Positions 5,396 through 6,072 of a DNA stretch of 6,072 nucleotides are shown in pieces; positions within the stretch are counted from its first letter, which is position 1, and each line of letters opens with the position of its first letter. Below the pieces are notes generated by a model that saw nothing but the letters and a program-made list of their open reading frames with translations, ran no database searches and was not told where the DNA came from. Made by a program: the position numbers and the translations under genes. Source of the DNA: Candidatus Fermentibacterales bacterium (GTDB lineage Bacteria > Fermentibacterota > Fermentibacteria > Fermentibacterales > JAFGKQ01); assembly GCA_016928495.1 (NCBI GenBank), contig JAFGKQ010000064.1, positions 1 to 6,072 on the forward strand, written 5' to 3'.

Positions 5396-6072
5396 GGAAC
5401 CCACCAGGACCGATCCCGGAGACCTGCGGGCGAAGGGCCGGACTTCGGGACACGCTCGCAGTCACCGGTGTCGCCCTGCTCGTGAGGCTCGCACACCTGC
5501 TCTTCATGTCCGGGCACCAGCTCTTCCGCCACGGCGTAGTGGACGCCGAGTGGCATCATGTCTGGGCCCGGATGATCTCGAGGGGCCAGCTCGAGGCCTA
5601 CGCCCCGTTCTTCAGGGCGCCTCTGTACCCGTGGCTGCTCGGGCTCTCCTACAGGCTGTTCGGAAGCGGGCCCTGGACCGGGAGGCTCTTGTCGCTGCTC
5701 GTTTCCCTGGTCGGCGTAGCTGCTTTCCACAGGCTCTGCCTGCGCTGGACGGGCAGGCAGAGGGCCCTGCTGATCTCGCTCGCGTGGGCCCTCTGGGGCA
5801 CTGCCGTCTTCTACTCGTGCGAGCTCCTCATAACGCCCCTGTACACCACTCTGCTCATCCTCGTGATGCTCTGCGTCGCGAGACGGGAATATGCCGGCTC
5901 CGCGCTGCTCCTCGGGCTCGCCTCGATCGCCAGGCCCAGCGCGTTGCTGCTCGCGCCCATGCTTCCCCTGTTCCACGGCAGGCTTCCCGGGCTCAGGGAG
6001 CTCGTGGCGTTCCTGCTCCCGATCTGCGTGGTCTTCTCCTTCAACGCGCTGGCGGGTGACCCTGGAACGTTG
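5392..6072 (+). CDS. Polytopic membrane glycosyltransferase, GT39/ArnT-like, cut by the window edge
   Basis: The frame is open to the right edge; at least the first 227 residues are present and the C-terminus is missing. The protein resembles PMT/ArnT-type (GT-C fold) enzymes, which move a sugar from a lipid carrier to a lipid or protein acceptor outside the inner membrane. Seen in order, numbered from 5392: a first hydrophobic helix [19 protein letters not shown] (21-39), a loop with the expected acidic residue in [17 protein letters not shown] (50-66), [17 protein letters not shown] (75-91), several further helices, CELLITPLY (143-151) and [11 protein letters not shown] (180-190). The start is uncertain. 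No ATG, GTG or TTG lies in frame between the preceding stop and GTG 5482, and starting there would remove half of the first helix. CTG at 5392 overlaps the previous TGA as CTGA and keeps the helix whole. Its place after the ADP-heptose genes suggests surface-glycan assembly; the sugar and acceptor are unknown. Confidence 0.8.
   Translation, partial: MRNPPGPIPETCGRRAGLRDTLAVTGVALLVRLAHLLFMSGHQLFRHGVVDAEWHHVWARMISRGQLEAYAPFFRAPLYPWLLGLSYRLFGSGPWTGRLLSLLVSLVGVAAFHRLCLRWTGRQRALLISLAWALWGTAVFYSCELLITPLYTTLLILVMLCVARREYAGSALLLGLASIARPSALLLAPMLPLFHGRLPGLRELVAFLLPICVVFSFNALAGDPGTL

Noticed and set aside
5550-6059. A 169-codon plus-strand frame in the right-hand end, and a 235-codon minus-strand frame at 5269-5976
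   Set aside because: Both are shadows of the glycosyltransferase frame, which alone gives repeated hydrophobic helices and GT39-like motifs.

Overview
The window is GC-rich chromosomal DNA from a bacterium with a Gram-negative-type (diderm) envelope. That reading rests on two enzymes of ADP-heptose synthesis (a lipopolysaccharide inner-core sugar), a lipoprotein parvulin chaperone, a YbbR-type membrane protein and a polytopic ArnT/PMT-like glycosyltransferase. Arginine is often AGG, TTG and GTG starts are used, and long antisense open frames are common, as expected at this base composition. The species cannot be named from the sequence. A high-GC, poorly cultured diderm phylum would fit, but that is an inference.

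Layout: five genes lie on the minus strand in the left two thirds, and three on the plus strand in the right third, diverging from a 124-bp control region (3783-3906). Reading leftward on the minus strand from that region: a small DUF3467 protein (3782-3477) is followed 6 bp later by a YbbR-domain membrane protein (3470-2721). After a roughly 107-bp gap with a good promoter candidate comes a membrane-anchored protein of unknown function with pilin-like cysteine/proline motifs (2613-1672). A possible weak terminator hairpin overlaps its stop. Next come the RNA polymerase omega subunit (rpoZ, TTG start, 1569-1291) and, overlapping it by ATGA, a lipoprotein with a parvulin-type prolyl isomerase domain and C-terminal TPR-like repeats (1294-44).

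Reading rightward: a heptose-7-phosphate kinase (3907-4929) overlaps by 20 nt a heptose-1-phosphate adenylyltransferase (4910-5395). These are the two halves of what is the single bifunctional HldE in Escherichia coli, here as separate proteins. A membrane glycosyltransferase of the GT39/ArnT-like type follows at once and runs off the right edge; its start is unclear and may be a CTG codon overlapping the previous stop.

The plus-strand genes form a surface-glycan operon: activated heptose synthesis followed by a lipid-linked-sugar transferase. The minus-strand genes are mostly envelope or housekeeping functions. There is no mobile element, CRISPR array, tRNA or rRNA, and I did not find a convincing new multi-gene system. 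The points most worth a second look are the pilin-like unknown protein, the overlapping divergent promoters sharing a GATAGATT element with a third promoter, and the unusual start sites.
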